The notes: a model not told the origin generated them from the letters alone. A stretch of DNA of 64,000 nucleotides from Pedobacter sp. HDW13 (GCF_011303555.1 NZ_CP049868.1:1240001-1304000), one strand, 5' to 3'; counted from the first letter of the stretch, positions 52,058-60,608 are shown. A program made the numbers and translations.

Positions 52058-54811
52058 TTAATTTTTGGTAACTACCTCATCCAGGTTTAACATGGCATTG
52101 GCCACTAAAACCATCGCTGCTTCTTCTGGCTTAAATTTCTTATGCTTATCGCCCATAAATGCCGATGCATCGGCTGCATTTTTTCTAAATGCCTGGAGGG
52201 CCTTTGTATACAGCTCTTCAAATACTTTTAACCTGTTTTCCGGAATAGCTTTATACAACATCAATTCATATCCTTTCGAAATTTTAGCTGCATTGGTGCT
52301 CCCTCCTACTTTTTCCATTCGTAAGGCTAATTTTCTGGCCAAATCAATATAAACGCTATCATTTAGGGTAACCAATGCCTGCAAAGGCGTATTGGTGCGA
52401 ATACGCCTTGGGCTGCAGACCACTCTGGATGCACCATCGAAAGCAATAGATGAGGGATATGGCGCCGTGCGTTTCCAATAGGTATATATTCCTCTCCGGT
52501 ATTGGTCTTCGCCTCCGCTTGTTTGCCATTTTGCTCCATTATACGGCGAAAACCATATGCCTTCGGGTTGCCATGGCATTACCGGCGGACCATACATTTT
52601 ATTACTTAAAACACCACAAACGGCCAAACTCTGGTCCCTGATCTGTTCTGCACTTAGTCTCACCCTCGAACCACGTGCATAGAATTTATTAAAAAGATCT
52701 TTTTCTTTTATTTCTTCGGTTACTTTACTATCCTGACGATAGGTGGCCATCATCACCATTTCTTTGAGCATTTTTTTAACACTCCAATGGTATTGGTGCA
52801 TAAACTGATAGGCCATAAAATCAAGCAGCTCCTGATGGGTTGGTGCCATACCTTGTGTACCCATATCTTCTAATGTTTCTACCAAACCGGCACCATACAA
52901 CTGCTCCCATAACCGGTTAACCATAGTTCTCGATACCAGCGGATTTCGCTTATCGGTAAGCCACATGGCAAGTCCCATCCTATTATCGGGCGCATTTTTA
53001 GGCATAGCAAAAGCCAAAGAATTGGGTACGCCAACTTTTACTTCCTTACCTTTAGAGGTCCAGGCGCCACGTTCAAACACGTAGTTTTTACGCTGCATAC
53101 TTAATGGATTTTCGACCATAACTGGTGTTGTTGGTACAGCGGCATTCATTAAATTGGTAAATGTTTTTTTATAGGCCAGATAATCCGAGTTACCCTGGCC
53201 CGGAAACTTCTGTGTAAAATAAAACCAGTCGAAATACACCATAAACTCATCAGGATTTTTTACTGATGGATTGCTATATTTTAAATACACATCTTTTACC
53301 CCACTTTGCTTAGGAAAATCGATGGTTACATTTTCATAGCCTTTAGTTTGCGCTACCTTCCACGATTTTACAAGCGGTCCGTTAGGCGAACCTAAATGCA
53401 GGCTCATGGCACCATTTTCCTTGCTGCAATTGTAACGCAGTATCAGTTGATCAACATTTTGGAGGTTAACCGATTTTAACCTTGCAGATGAACTGTTTTT
53501 AAAGAATAGTGCAATATTGTGATTGCCAATTACCGAATTCACCAGTTCATCGGCTGTTGTAGAGTTTATAGCCGGCTGACCAGTTTTTAAGAACAATTCT
53601 ACCTCAGCTGCTCGCTCTTTACCTGCCACATCCTTAACCCAGCTGGTTAAATGATTCAGTTCATTTTTAAGACTGTCGTTAAAATTTTTAAGTAAAGGAT
53701 ACTCTGCCGATACATCTTCATCTCTTGTATTGTTAAAATACGACATGAATTTATAATACTCATCGTGTTTAAAAGGATCGTAAGGATGGCTATGACATTG
53801 TACACATGAGAAAGTGGTACTCATTAAGCCTTCCCAGGTGGCATTTACCCGATCCAGCACTGCTGCCGTTCTAAACTCCTCATTATTTGTTCCCCCTTCA
53901 TCGTTTGTAGGGGTATTTCGGCTAAATGCAGTAGCAATATATTGGGCATCGGTTGGCTTGGCAAACAAATCGCCTGCAATCTGATCGGTAATAAACCTAT
54001 CGTAAGGCATATCGGCATTATAAGCCTTAATTACCCAATCACGGTAGCTCCAGATGTTCCGGTTAGGATCGCTCTCATATCCCTTTGTATCGGCATAACG
54101 GGCAATATCCAGCCACATAGAAGCCCAGCGTTCGCCAAATTTAGACGATGCCAGCAAACTATCTACTAAAACATTATAGGCCTTTTGCTCGTCTTTACTG
54201 TTCAGGTAAAATTTCGCCAGTTTATCCGATGGATAAGTACCAATCAGATCTAAACTAACCCTTCTGAGTAAAGTAGCCTTATCGGCAGTTTTGGACGGTG
54301 CCAGTTTATTTTCTTCCAGTTTGGCAAAAATAAATTTATCCAGGTCGTTACGTACCCAATCGTTATCTACATCTGGCAATGCTGTTGGTTTTACACTTAC
54401 ATAGGCCCAATGATTACCCCACTTTGCACCTTGTTTAACCCAGCTACTAAGAATGTCTATTTCATCGTTATTTAAAGCCGGATGTTTATAGGGCATCCTT
54501 TCTTCAGGATCGTTAGATTTAAGGCGCTTGATAAACTCACTATCGTTGGGATTGCCCGGAATGATGGCTGGTTTGCCGCTTTTGGTATTGGCCAACGCTT
54601 CGTCTCTAAACAACACGCTAAAACCACCCTGTTGCTTAACACCGCCATGGCAAGCAATACACTTCTTATTGAGTATTGGCTTAACCTGCGAGTTAAAATC
54701 GATTTCCTTTTCCGAAGAAAAAAGTGAAAAAGCGACCAGCGCTATAGCCACTAGTGCAAAGCCGGAAGCAAATAATATTTTCCTTTTCAATAACATTTGG
54801 TTAGTATACAT
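52058..54811 (-). CDS. DUF1549/DUF1553 planctomycete-type cytochrome c protein
   Basis: The protein has about 917 residues from the ATG at 54811; another ATG is at 54796 and the frame is open to 54868. An N-terminal membrane anchor 'ILFASGFALVAIALVAFSLF' precedes PSCyt1 with a haem motif C-I-A-C-H in 'NKKCIACHGGVKQQGGFSVLF'. PSCyt2/DUF1549 follows with 'SKFGERWASMWLDIARYADTKGYESDPNRNIWSYRDWVIKAYNADMPYDRFITDQIAGDL' and a second haem motif C-V-Q-C-H-S-H-P-Y-D-P. The PSD1/DUF1553 domain is at the C-terminus ('LVSRTMVNRLWEQLYGAGLVETLEDMG', 'RVRLSAEQIRDQSLAVCGVLS', 'VCSPRRIRTNTPLQALVTLND'). It is a periplasmic electron-transfer protein of unknown substrate, the first gene of the cassette, divergent from an AraC regulator. 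Confidence 0.93.
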   Translation of the reverse strand: MYTNQMLLKRKILFASGFALVAIALVAFSLFSSEKEIDFNSQVKPILNKKCIACHGGVKQQGGFSVLFRDEALANTKSGKPAIIPGNPNDSEFIKRLKSNDPEERMPYKHPALNNDEIDILSSWVKQGAKWGNHWAYVSVKPTALPDVDNDWVRNDLDKFIFAKLEENKLAPSKTADKATLLRRVSLDLIGTYPSDKLAKFYLNSKDEQKAYNVLVDSLLASSKFGERWASMWLDIARYADTKGYESDPNRNIWSYRDWVIKAYNADMPYDRFITDQIAGDLFAKPTDAQYIATAFSRNTPTNDEGGTNNEEFRTAAVLDRVNATWEGLMSTTFSCVQCHSHPYDPFKHDEYYKFMSYFNNTRDEDVSAEYPLLKNFNDSLKNELNHLTSWVKDVAGKERAAEVELFLKTGQPAINSTTADELVNSVIGNHNIALFFKNSSSARLKSVNLQNVDQLILRYNCSKENGAMSLHLGSPNGPLVKSWKVAQTKGYENVTIDFPKQSGVKDVYLKYSNPSVKNPDEFMVYFDWFYFTQKFPGQGNSDYLAYKKTFTNLMNAAVPTTPVMVENPLSMQRKNYVFERGAWTSKGKEVKVGVPNSLAFAMPKNAPDNRMGLAMWLTDKRNPLVSRTMVNRLWEQLYGAGLVETLEDMGTQGMAPTHQELLDFMAYQFMHQYHWSVKKMLKEMVMMATYRQDSKVTEEIKEKDLFNKFYARGSRVRLSAEQIRDQSLAVCGVLSNKMYGPPVMPWQPEGIWFSPYNGAKWQTSGGEDQYRRGIYTYWKRTAPYPSSIAFDGASRVVCSPRRIRTNTPLQALVTLNDSVYIDLARKLALRMEKVGGSTNAAKISKGYELMLYKAIPENRLKVFEELYTKALQAFRKNAADASAFMGDKHKKFKPEEAAMVLVANAMLNLDEVVTKN

Positions 54812-54973
54812 TAAAACAGCCTTTTTGGCCGATATGTCTTTGTTTATCGGGCTATGTTCATAAAACAATTAGTCTGAACTATTATTAGAACAAAGATTTG
54901 GCAAAAACACCAAGTGCTATACCCCCCTTAAAACCAAAGGTCTATAAAATTGCAAAAGACTAAAATGTATTAA

Positions 54974-55004
54974 TTTGCGTAAAAGATGGATTATACTACT
55001 TTTG
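54974..55004 (+). promoter_or_regulatory. Bacteroidota-type promoter of the AraC-family gene
   Basis: TTTG (54974-54977), 19-base spacer, TACTTTTG (54997-55004) is a full match to the Bacteroidota consensus. Transcription near 55011 rules out the upstream ATG at 54975 and supports 55035, with a 24-base leader. Confidence 0.68.
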
Positions 55005-55034
55005 CATAGTGTAATTACGTATGAGAAGTTTAGT

Positions 55035-55919
55035 ATGGAAAAACAATTGGCAAGGAAAAAAGATGGTTTTGAATATCAAAAAGCAATTATTATCCCAAGA
55101 AATGTACTAAGCAAACAATGTATTAAAAATGAAATCATTAACAATCTATACATTACCAATATTGGATATTATCCGAAAGCTTTAAATCATTACCGTAAAC
55201 GAAACCATGGTTCAGAACAACATATTTTGATTTATTGTTTTGAAGGAAAGGGGCATGTAGAAGTTGAGGGGACTGCTTACCATATAGAAGCTGGTAATTT
55301 TATTATTATCCCCAAAAAAAAGGCCCATATATATCAGGCAGACTTAATTTTACCCTGGACGATTTACTGGTTTCACTTTTCAGGATCAGGAGCTGACCTG
55401 TTGGTAGCGCAGCTAGAAAACCATAAAGCATACGCCGGCTTTAGTGAGGAAAGAAATTTATTGTTCAATACCATTTACAGCCGGCTGGAACGTGGATTCA
55501 GCAGAGAAAATATTATTTATGCAAACTTGTGTTTCCACCAGTACATTGCAGGCTTTATTTATGCGGATAAACACATTACAAATGATAAAACCATAACGCC
55601 TGATAAAGTAGAGGAAACCATTGATTTTATGCGAAACAATATTGATAAAACGCTTAGTTTAAAAGAAGTAGCCTTAGCTGTTTATCTCTCTCCTTCTTAC
55701 TTATCAGCCATATTTAAAAAGAAAACCGGAACTTCCCCAATCGACTATTTTAATCAGCTAAAAATTCAGAGAACAACCCAATACCTACTTTTTACTAACC
55801 TGAGAATTAATGAAATTGCACAGAAAATCGGTATAAGCGATCCTTATTATTTTAGCAGGCTTTTTTCCAATATCATGGGGATTTCGCCAAAGCAATACCG
55901 TGATAACCGGTTTAATTGA
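55035..55919 (+). CDS. AraC family transcriptional regulator
   Basis: The protein has 294 residues from the ATG at 55035; the 20 codons upstream lie before the predicted transcription start. The N-terminal cupin-type sensing domain has 'EQHILIYCFEGKGHVEVEGTAYHIEAGNFIIIPKKKAHIYQADLILPWTIYWFHFSG'. The C-terminal domain holds two HTH motifs: 'TLSLKEVALAVYLSPSYLSAIFKKKTGTSPIDYFNQLKI' and 'LRINEIAQKIGISDPYYFSRLFSNIMGISPKQYRD'. This is the sugar-sensing AraC type (AraC/MelR-like). It faces away from the DUF1553-DUF1501-isomerase operon and probably activates it; the inducer is unknown. Confidence 0.93.
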   Translation: MEKQLARKKDGFEYQKAIIIPRNVLSKQCIKNEIINNLYITNIGYYPKALNHYRKRNHGSEQHILIYCFEGKGHVEVEGTAYHIEAGNFIIIPKKKAHIYQADLILPWTIYWFHFSGSGADLLVAQLENHKAYAGFSEERNLLFNTIYSRLERGFSRENIIYANLCFHQYIAGFIYADKHITNDKTITPDKVEETIDFMRNNIDKTLSLKEVALAVYLSPSYLSAIFKKKTGTSPIDYFNQLKIQRTTQYLLFTNLRINEIAQKIGISDPYYFSRLFSNIMGISPKQYRDNRFN

Positions 55920-56018
55920 TGCGGAATTAAACCTTTATAGCATTAATTAATTCGTATTCACAATAAACAATATTCCTATTAATAGTTATCCGCTTTTTCG
56001 TAAAAAACTTTATTTTTT

Positions 56019-56828
56019 TCATTTAGATTGGTTCAAATATTTTTTATAAAAATTTGAGATTTCTGAAATAACTAAATCCGGCTTATCCAGAGGTATATTA
56101 TGTGAGCTACCCGGTGCACGAACCAAATTCGCGTTTATTCTTTTTCCGATAAGGTTTTTTAGATCAGATTGAAATCTGTCATTTTCTTCTTTATCATCAA
56201 ATGGGCCTTGCTCTGCCATTATACCTAGCACTGGTATGTTAGGAGGTATGTTTTTTCCTCTTATAAAATCACTATTTTTCTCCATTCGGGCTAAAACATA
56301 GTAAAGACCAATATCCTCTCGCCTAAAGTCACTACGTTTAATTTTTGTAAACACGCTTCTTGCAAACCGCATATCAGCAAGTGATGGTAGCCTTGGGGCT
56401 AACATTATAATTCCTTTAACAAGATGCGGGTGCCTAAACGCGTATAGACTAGAATAGAATGTCCCTAAAGAATGGCAAGCCAATAAAATATTTTTATTTG
56501 CATACCCTAATTTTTTAATTGCAATTTCTAAGCCTTTCACTTCATCAAGAATGGTGTATTTAGAAGTATCCAATTCGCTTTTTCCAAAACCCTGACGGTC
56601 GTAAGTTATGATTGTGGCGTTTAGTTTGTTGTAAAGTATATTGGAAATAGAATCCCATTGTCTTGCGTCGAGTGCACCACCCGATTCGAACAATATTGGA
56701 GCTCCTTTACCTTTTAATATTTTTATGTGGAGTTTATAAGATCCAACATCAAGTAGTGTATCTACCTGACCATAAGCGCTTATGATGCCAATCCAAAAGA
56801 AAAGACAACATAATATATAAGTTTTCAT
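56019..56828 (-). CDS. Secreted alpha/beta hydrolase
   Basis: The protein has 269 residues from the ATG at 56828, which directly precedes K-T-Y-I-L-C and gives a good signal peptide (I-S-A-Y-G-Q). The alpha/beta-hydrolase fold has oxyanion segment 'ILFESGGALDARQW', 'TIITYDRQGFGKSEL', nucleophile elbow C-H-S-L-G with Ser120 (the family norm is G-H-S-x-G), and catalytic His in 'GSSHNIPLDKPDLV'. The acid residue is probably in 'VLGIMAEQGPFDDKEE'. Esterase/lipase activity is predicted; substrate unknown. Base composition is slightly more A+T-rich than the neighbours, and it stands alone between the AraC and MutS-like genes. Confidence 0.85.
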   Translation of the reverse strand: MKTYILCCLFFWIGIISAYGQVDTLLDVGSYKLHIKILKGKGAPILFESGGALDARQWDSISNILYNKLNATIITYDRQGFGKSELDTSKYTILDEVKGLEIAIKKLGYANKNILLACHSLGTFYSSLYAFRHPHLVKGIIMLAPRLPSLADMRFARSVFTKIKRSDFRREDIGLYYVLARMEKNSDFIRGKNIPPNIPVLGIMAEQGPFDDKEENDRFQSDLKNLIGKRINANLVRAPGSSHNIPLDKPDLVISEISNFYKKYLNQSK

Positions 56829-56865
56829 GATTAACAATATGCTTAAAAAGTTAGCGCCAGTCTCA

Positions 56866-58680
56866 CTAATCCAGAGTCAAACCAATCTGTTTCAGTAAAA
56901 TAGCAGCATTAAAGGTTTTGCAGGGGCCATGTTTCAACAGGTAATCAAATTTCATTTCTCCGTTGGTAATCTGGATATCGAAATGGAAGTTACGTACTGT
57001 AGCCGGGTAATCGTTAATCAAATCGGCCAGTTGTAAATCGTGTGTAGCAAATAGTGCAGGTGTTTTTTCGGCAATCAGTTTTTCAACAAAAACTTTCGAT
57101 CCAAGGTATTTATCGCGGCTGTTGGTTCCCCGCAACATTTCATCAATCAGCACCAAAGTATCTTTATCGCGAACCACATTTTCTAAAATCATTTTGAGGC
57201 GGTTTAGCTCGGCCTTAAAGGTCGAAGTACTTTCGTTCAGCGAATCTTTAATCCGCATATAGGTGTTAATCGAAAAAACAGATAATTCCAGGCTGTTGGC
57301 ACAAACCGATGCCCCGGAATAGGCTAAAACCATGTTAATGCCCAGGGTACGCAGAAAAGTACTCTTGCCAGCCATGTTCGATCCGGTTACAATATCAACA
57401 GTTGGGCTTGGCGTTAAGTGATAATCGTTATCAACCCTGAGCTCGCGACGGATAAGCGGATGACCGATTTGTTCTGTTTTTAAAGTAAACTGATCGGTTA
57501 CTGTTGGAAAAACCCAATCGGGTTGATTATGGGCTGTAGTGGCAAGCGAAATCAGTTCTTCAAAATCGCCAAGGTGGTTTAGCGCAGCAATTACATCTTT
57601 AGAAGAAGATTTGTACCAGATATCGAGATTTATGCAGCATTTTAAATCCCACAGTAAAAGTGCATTGAGTATGCCCCCTATCAAAATATTTAACCGGGCA
57701 TCAAAGTTCTGGATAATTTTAGACAGGCTTTTAATTTCCTGGCTTACCGGAATGCGCGAATCGAATAAATTTAAAATATATGGGCTCTTCCAGTTTTGAT
57801 TTTCCGTCCACAAAATAGCACTGGCATAACCGTTTAACAAACCAGAACTACCACCAAAACTATAAAACACCTTATTAATTTTAGCGTTTAGCAAAACATT
57901 CCAGCCGGTGTGGATTACAAATACAAGTGCCAGCACTTTCCAAAAAGCACTGCTGATGATAATGGCAGCCAAAATAAGACTGAAGGTAACAAAGGGTACT
58001 AGTTTAACATAAAACCGCATCAACTTACCACTAACAAATTCCAGTTGCGCACCCAACTGCAGTTTTAACTGCAGTTTAATCTGTTCTATTTTATTAGGAT
58101 CGTAGCCGTGCAAATTAGCCCTGAAGCTGTAGGTCTCATCAATTTTAGCTACAATTTCCTTTACGGCTTCCTGCCGGCTTAAAATAATATCTGATGCCGA
58201 TTTCTCTGCCAGTCTTTTCGCCAGCAAATCGTTACCATTTTTAGTACTGCAACGGTTTAAAAGGGCAAACAAAGATGCTTTTCCAAAAATATCGAGATCA
58301 GAGCTGTAAGGGTGAATTTCAGACTCGAATGCTGTTCCGTGATCGTAACCATTCTCTATGCCGTTTAAAGCATTCCATTCGTTCTGGTAAACCCATAGAA
58401 GCTGTTTTTTGTAATCGATTTCGAGGTCTAGTTTACTTTGTTTGCGCACCACATAGGCAAAAGCGATTACAGGCAGAAGCAAGGCAATTTGTATCAATGT
58501 ACGAAAGCCATCATCGGTAGAGCGCACCAGTAAAACAAAAAATAAAATCTCGGCCAGGAACAAAGCAACCCGCACTAAAGAAAGCTTATCGATTAATTTT
58601 TTAATCTGATTTATACCATCAGTAACCAGCTTAATTTTTTCACTGTAACCCGATATGATTTGTGCTTGTAATTTTAACAT
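56866..58680 (-). CDS. Membrane-anchored MutS-family ATPase
   Basis: The protein has 604 residues. The C-terminal third is a MutS domain V ATPase: Walker A 'TGSNMAGKSTFLRTLGINMVLAYSGA' near 430-445, 'MRIKDSLNESTSTFKAELNRLKMIL', Walker B 'DTLVLIDEMLRGTNSRDKYLGSKVFVEKL' near 510, and 'PALFATHDLQLADL'. The lever/clamp region precedes it, but the mismatch-binding and connector domains of MutS1 and the Smr domain of MutS2 are missing. Near the N-terminus are two membrane helices ('VALFLAEILFFVLLV', 'LIQIALLLPVIAFAYVV') and near 225-270 two more ('FVTFSLILAAIIISSAFW'). This family is widespread in Bacteroidota and its role is not known; classical mismatch repair is unlikely. Confidence 0.85.
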   Translation of the reverse strand: MLKLQAQIISGYSEKIKLVTDGINQIKKLIDKLSLVRVALFLAEILFFVLLVRSTDDGFRTLIQIALLLPVIAFAYVVRKQSKLDLEIDYKKQLLWVYQNEWNALNGIENGYDHGTAFESEIHPYSSDLDIFGKASLFALLNRCSTKNGNDLLAKRLAEKSASDIILSRQEAVKEIVAKIDETYSFRANLHGYDPNKIEQIKLQLKLQLGAQLEFVSGKLMRFYVKLVPFVTFSLILAAIIISSAFWKVLALVFVIHTGWNVLLNAKINKVFYSFGGSSGLLNGYASAILWTENQNWKSPYILNLFDSRIPVSQEIKSLSKIIQNFDARLNILIGGILNALLLWDLKCCINLDIWYKSSSKDVIAALNHLGDFEELISLATTAHNQPDWVFPTVTDQFTLKTEQIGHPLIRRELRVDNDYHLTPSPTVDIVTGSNMAGKSTFLRTLGINMVLAYSGASVCANSLELSVFSINTYMRIKDSLNESTSTFKAELNRLKMILENVVRDKDTLVLIDEMLRGTNSRDKYLGSKVFVEKLIAEKTPALFATHDLQLADLINDYPATVRNFHFDIQITNGEMKFDYLLKHGPCKTFNAAILLKQIGLTLD

Positions 58681-58688
58681 TATATTTG
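58659..58688 (+). promoter_or_regulatory. Probable promoter for rlmH
   Basis: TTTG (58659-58662), 18-base spacer, TATATTTG (58681-58688). The -33 element lies inside the first codons of the divergent MutS-like gene. Transcription would start near 58695, 28 bases before the rlmH ATG. Confidence 0.55.
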
Positions 58689-58722
58689 AATCTCGAAATT
58701 CTAAAGATAGGGAAAATATTAA

Positions 58723-59196
58723 ATGAAGATTACACTGATCGCCATTGGCAAAACCGAAGATAAATATTTAATAGAGGGGATTGATAAATACATTAACCGC
58801 TTAAAACACTATATTAACTTCAGTTTTTTGGCCATACCAGATGTAAAGAATGTTAAAAACCTAAGTGAAGCGCAGCAAAAAGCAAAGGAGGCAGAACTAC
58901 TGCACAAACAAATCAACAATGGTGATATGGTGATTTTGCTGGATGAAAAAGGAAAAAAATATTCGTCGGTTGAATTTTCCAATTATCTTAACAAACAGAT
59001 GATTGGCAGTGTACAACATCTTATTTTTATCATTGGTGGTCCTTACGGGTTCGACGAAAGTATTTACAAACGTGCCAATGGCTTAATCTCCTTATCGGAT
59101 ATGACATTTTCGCACCAGATGATCAGGTTATTTTTTGTGGAACAGCTTTACCGGGGATTTAGTATTTTGAAGGGAGAGCCATACCACCACGCATAA
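58723..59196 (+). CDS. rlmH: 23S rRNA (pseudouridine(1915)-N(3))-methyltransferase RlmH
   Basis: The protein has 157 residues, full length. It has the SPOUT fold with the knotted SAM site: 'MKITLIAIGKTEDKYLIEGIDKYINRL', 'GDMVILLDEKGKKYSSVEFSNYL', 'LIFIIGGPYGFDESIYKRANGLISLSDMTFSHQMIRLFFVEQLYRGFSILKGEPYHHA'. The I-G-G-P-x-G and terminal Y-H-H motifs are diagnostic. It methylates pseudouridine 1915 of 23S rRNA in the assembled ribosome. It is divergent from the MutS-like gene. Confidence 0.97.
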   Translation: MKITLIAIGKTEDKYLIEGIDKYINRLKHYINFSFLAIPDVKNVKNLSEAQQKAKEAELLHKQINNGDMVILLDEKGKKYSSVEFSNYLNKQMIGSVQHLIFIIGGPYGFDESIYKRANGLISLSDMTFSHQMIRLFFVEQLYRGFSILKGEPYHHA

Positions 59197-59280
59197 ATGG
59201 AAGATGGCTGAGGCTGTATGGATAATGTGGAATTAAATATGGAAAAAGGGATTAAAAATCATCATTAAATAAAAGAAACG

Positions 59281-59409
59281 ATGCTACTAGATAAATATAA
59301 ACGGGAATACAGATACAAAAGCAATCAGAACGGCAACAATAAATACTTATGGATCAGCATTATTGTTTCGCTGATTATTGTGGCCTTACTTTGGTATTTC
59401 TTCGATTAA
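59281..59409 (+). CDS. Small single-pass membrane protein
   Basis: The protein has 42 residues: a polar, basic N-terminus 'MLLDKYKREYRYKSNQNGNN' and one membrane helix 'YLWISIIVSLIIVALLWYFF' ending in Asp. It lies 84 bases after rlmH on the same strand, past a repeat-like spacer with ATGGAAGATGG words, and ends 5 bases before a clear terminator, which supports it as a real expressed gene. I do not recognise a family; positive-inside would place the N-terminus in the cytosol. Confidence 0.5.
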   Translation: MLLDKYKREYRYKSNQNGNNKYLWISIIVSLIIVALLWYFFD

Positions 59410-59414
59410 GCGCA

Positions 59415-59449
59415 TAAAAAAACACCAGACAAAATGCCTGGTGTTTCTT
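59415..59449. terminator. Bidirectional terminator after the small membrane protein gene
   Basis: The arms AAACACCAG / CTGGTGTTT are flanked by A7 on the left and TTTCTTA on the right, between convergent genes. Confidence 0.8.
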
Positions 59450-59467
59450 ATACTGAAGTAAAAAAGC

Positions 59468-60010
59468 TTAAACGCCCTTTTTACTGGTCATACTTGCTTT
59501 TTTAGCCGGAGCCGAAGTTTTAGTAGTTGCTTTTGCACTCGCTGAAGCTTTAGCACCTGTAGCTTTTACTTTTTTATCTGAAGCTGCTTTTTCTTCTGAT
59601 AATTTAACTTCTGCCGGAGTTCCAGGTGTTTCAGGAGTTTCTTCTGTAAACAATGGAAGATCTTTAAGTAAGTTATACCAGGTGATAATCTTCTTCATAT
59701 CCGAAGCATAAACCTTCTCCTGATCGTGACCTGGCGCTACTTCAAGAAAGTAAGCACGTAAATCGCCTTTTAGATCAGGTGTTGATCCTTTAGCAGAAAT
59801 TTTGGCAAAAATATCGGCCAGTTTAATTTCTTCATCTTCACCATAAACAGTAATATCTTCTAACGAAGCTAATTTTGTATTGGTGATGTTGGCTACAATT
59901 TTAGTTTTTTGTGCATCTAAGCTTTCTAAAATGTAACCTACTTTATTTTGTCCAACCAGTTTAAATAAACCTGGTCTGCCAGATACGGCAACAATTCCTC
60001 TTAAGTTCAT
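59468..60010 (-). CDS. DUF5606 family protein with Lys/Ala-rich tail
   Basis: The protein has 180 residues. The N-terminal 130 match DUF5606, a Bacteroidota-conserved cytosolic family: 'MNLRGIVAVSGRPGLFKLVGQNKVGYILESLDAQKTKIV', 'LEDITVYGEDEEIKLADIFAKI' and 'DMKKIITWYNLLKDLPLFTEE'. The last 50 residues are low-complexity Lys/Ala/Ser/Thr ('KATGAKASASAKATTKTSAPAKKASMTSKKG'), like histone H1 or bacterial nucleoid-protein tails. The function of the family is unknown; a nucleic-acid-binding role for the tail is a guess. It lies 136 bases downstream of the cyclophilin gene with a repeat-like spacer between. Confidence 0.85.
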   Translation of the reverse strand: MNLRGIVAVSGRPGLFKLVGQNKVGYILESLDAQKTKIVANITNTKLASLEDITVYGEDEEIKLADIFAKISAKGSTPDLKGDLRAYFLEVAPGHDQEKVYASDMKKIITWYNLLKDLPLFTEETPETPGTPAEVKLSEEKAASDKKVKATGAKASASAKATTKTSAPAKKASMTSKKGV

Positions 60011-60020
60011 ATATGTATGT

Positions 60021-60085
60021 GTTAGGCGGCTAGCGGTTAGCGTGCAGCGTTACAAAACGCCTGTTCGCTGTACGCCTATCGCGTT
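60021..60085. repeat. Imperfect hairpin-forming repeat upstream of the DUF5606 gene
   Basis: 'TAGCGTGCAGCG' on the left pairs with 'CGCTGTACGCCTA' on the right around an 18-base loop. The words GGCTAGCGGTTAGCG are G+C-rich compared with the surrounding DNA. No frame is open. Confidence 0.45.
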
Positions 60086-60146
60086 ATCATTTGCATGGCA
60101 CAGAGTACAGAGAGCGCTATGCTCAAAGCCCCTACCCTCTTGCTAT

Positions 60147-60608
60147 TTAATCTTCTAAAACTTCAATATTTAAAATTTTGTCTCCCTGACGAATATCATC
60201 AACAAGATCAACATTTTCGGTTACTTTACCAAAACAAGTGTGGTTACGGTCTAAATGTGCAGTATTTGTTCTGCTGTGGCAGATAAAAAATTGCGAACCA
60301 CCTGTGTTGCGACCTGCATGTGCCATTGATAATACACCACGATCGTGATATTGGTTATCGCCATCTAATTCGCAATCGATTTTGTAACCAGGGCCACCAG
60401 TACCAGCTAAATGTGCAGTAGCGGGATCTTTTGAATTCGGACATCCACCCTGAACTACAAAGTTCGGAATTACACGGTGAAAAGTTACTCCATCATAAAA
60501 GCCTTCTTTAGCTAATTTTTTAAAGTTTGCAACGGCTTTTGGCGCATCATTATCGTAGAATTCTACGGTCATATCGCCTTTTTCTGTTTTTATTATTGCT
60601 TTACTCAT
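60147..60608 (-). CDS. Cyclophilin-type peptidylprolyl isomerase
   Basis: The protein has 153 residues and is a single cyclophilin domain, cytosolic (no signal peptide). Motifs are 'IIKTEKGDMTVEFYDNDAPKAVANFKKLAKEGFYDGVTFHRVIPNFVVQGGCPN' with the catalytic Arg in F-H-R, 'GTGGPGYKIDCEL' and 'GVLSMAHAGRNTGGSQFFICHSRTNTAHLDRNHTCFGKV'. It catalyses cis-trans isomerisation of X-Pro bonds. Short form like PpiB. Confidence 0.96.
   Translation of the reverse strand: MSKAIIKTEKGDMTVEFYDNDAPKAVANFKKLAKEGFYDGVTFHRVIPNFVVQGGCPNSKDPATAHLAGTGGPGYKIDCELDGDNQYHDRGVLSMAHAGRNTGGSQFFICHSRTNTAHLDRNHTCFGKVTENVDLVDDIRQGDKILNIEVLED

Noticed and set aside
54975..55034. Upstream ATG at 54975 as start of the AraC regulator
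   Set aside because: It falls in the -33 region of a consensus promoter and adds residues unlike the family.
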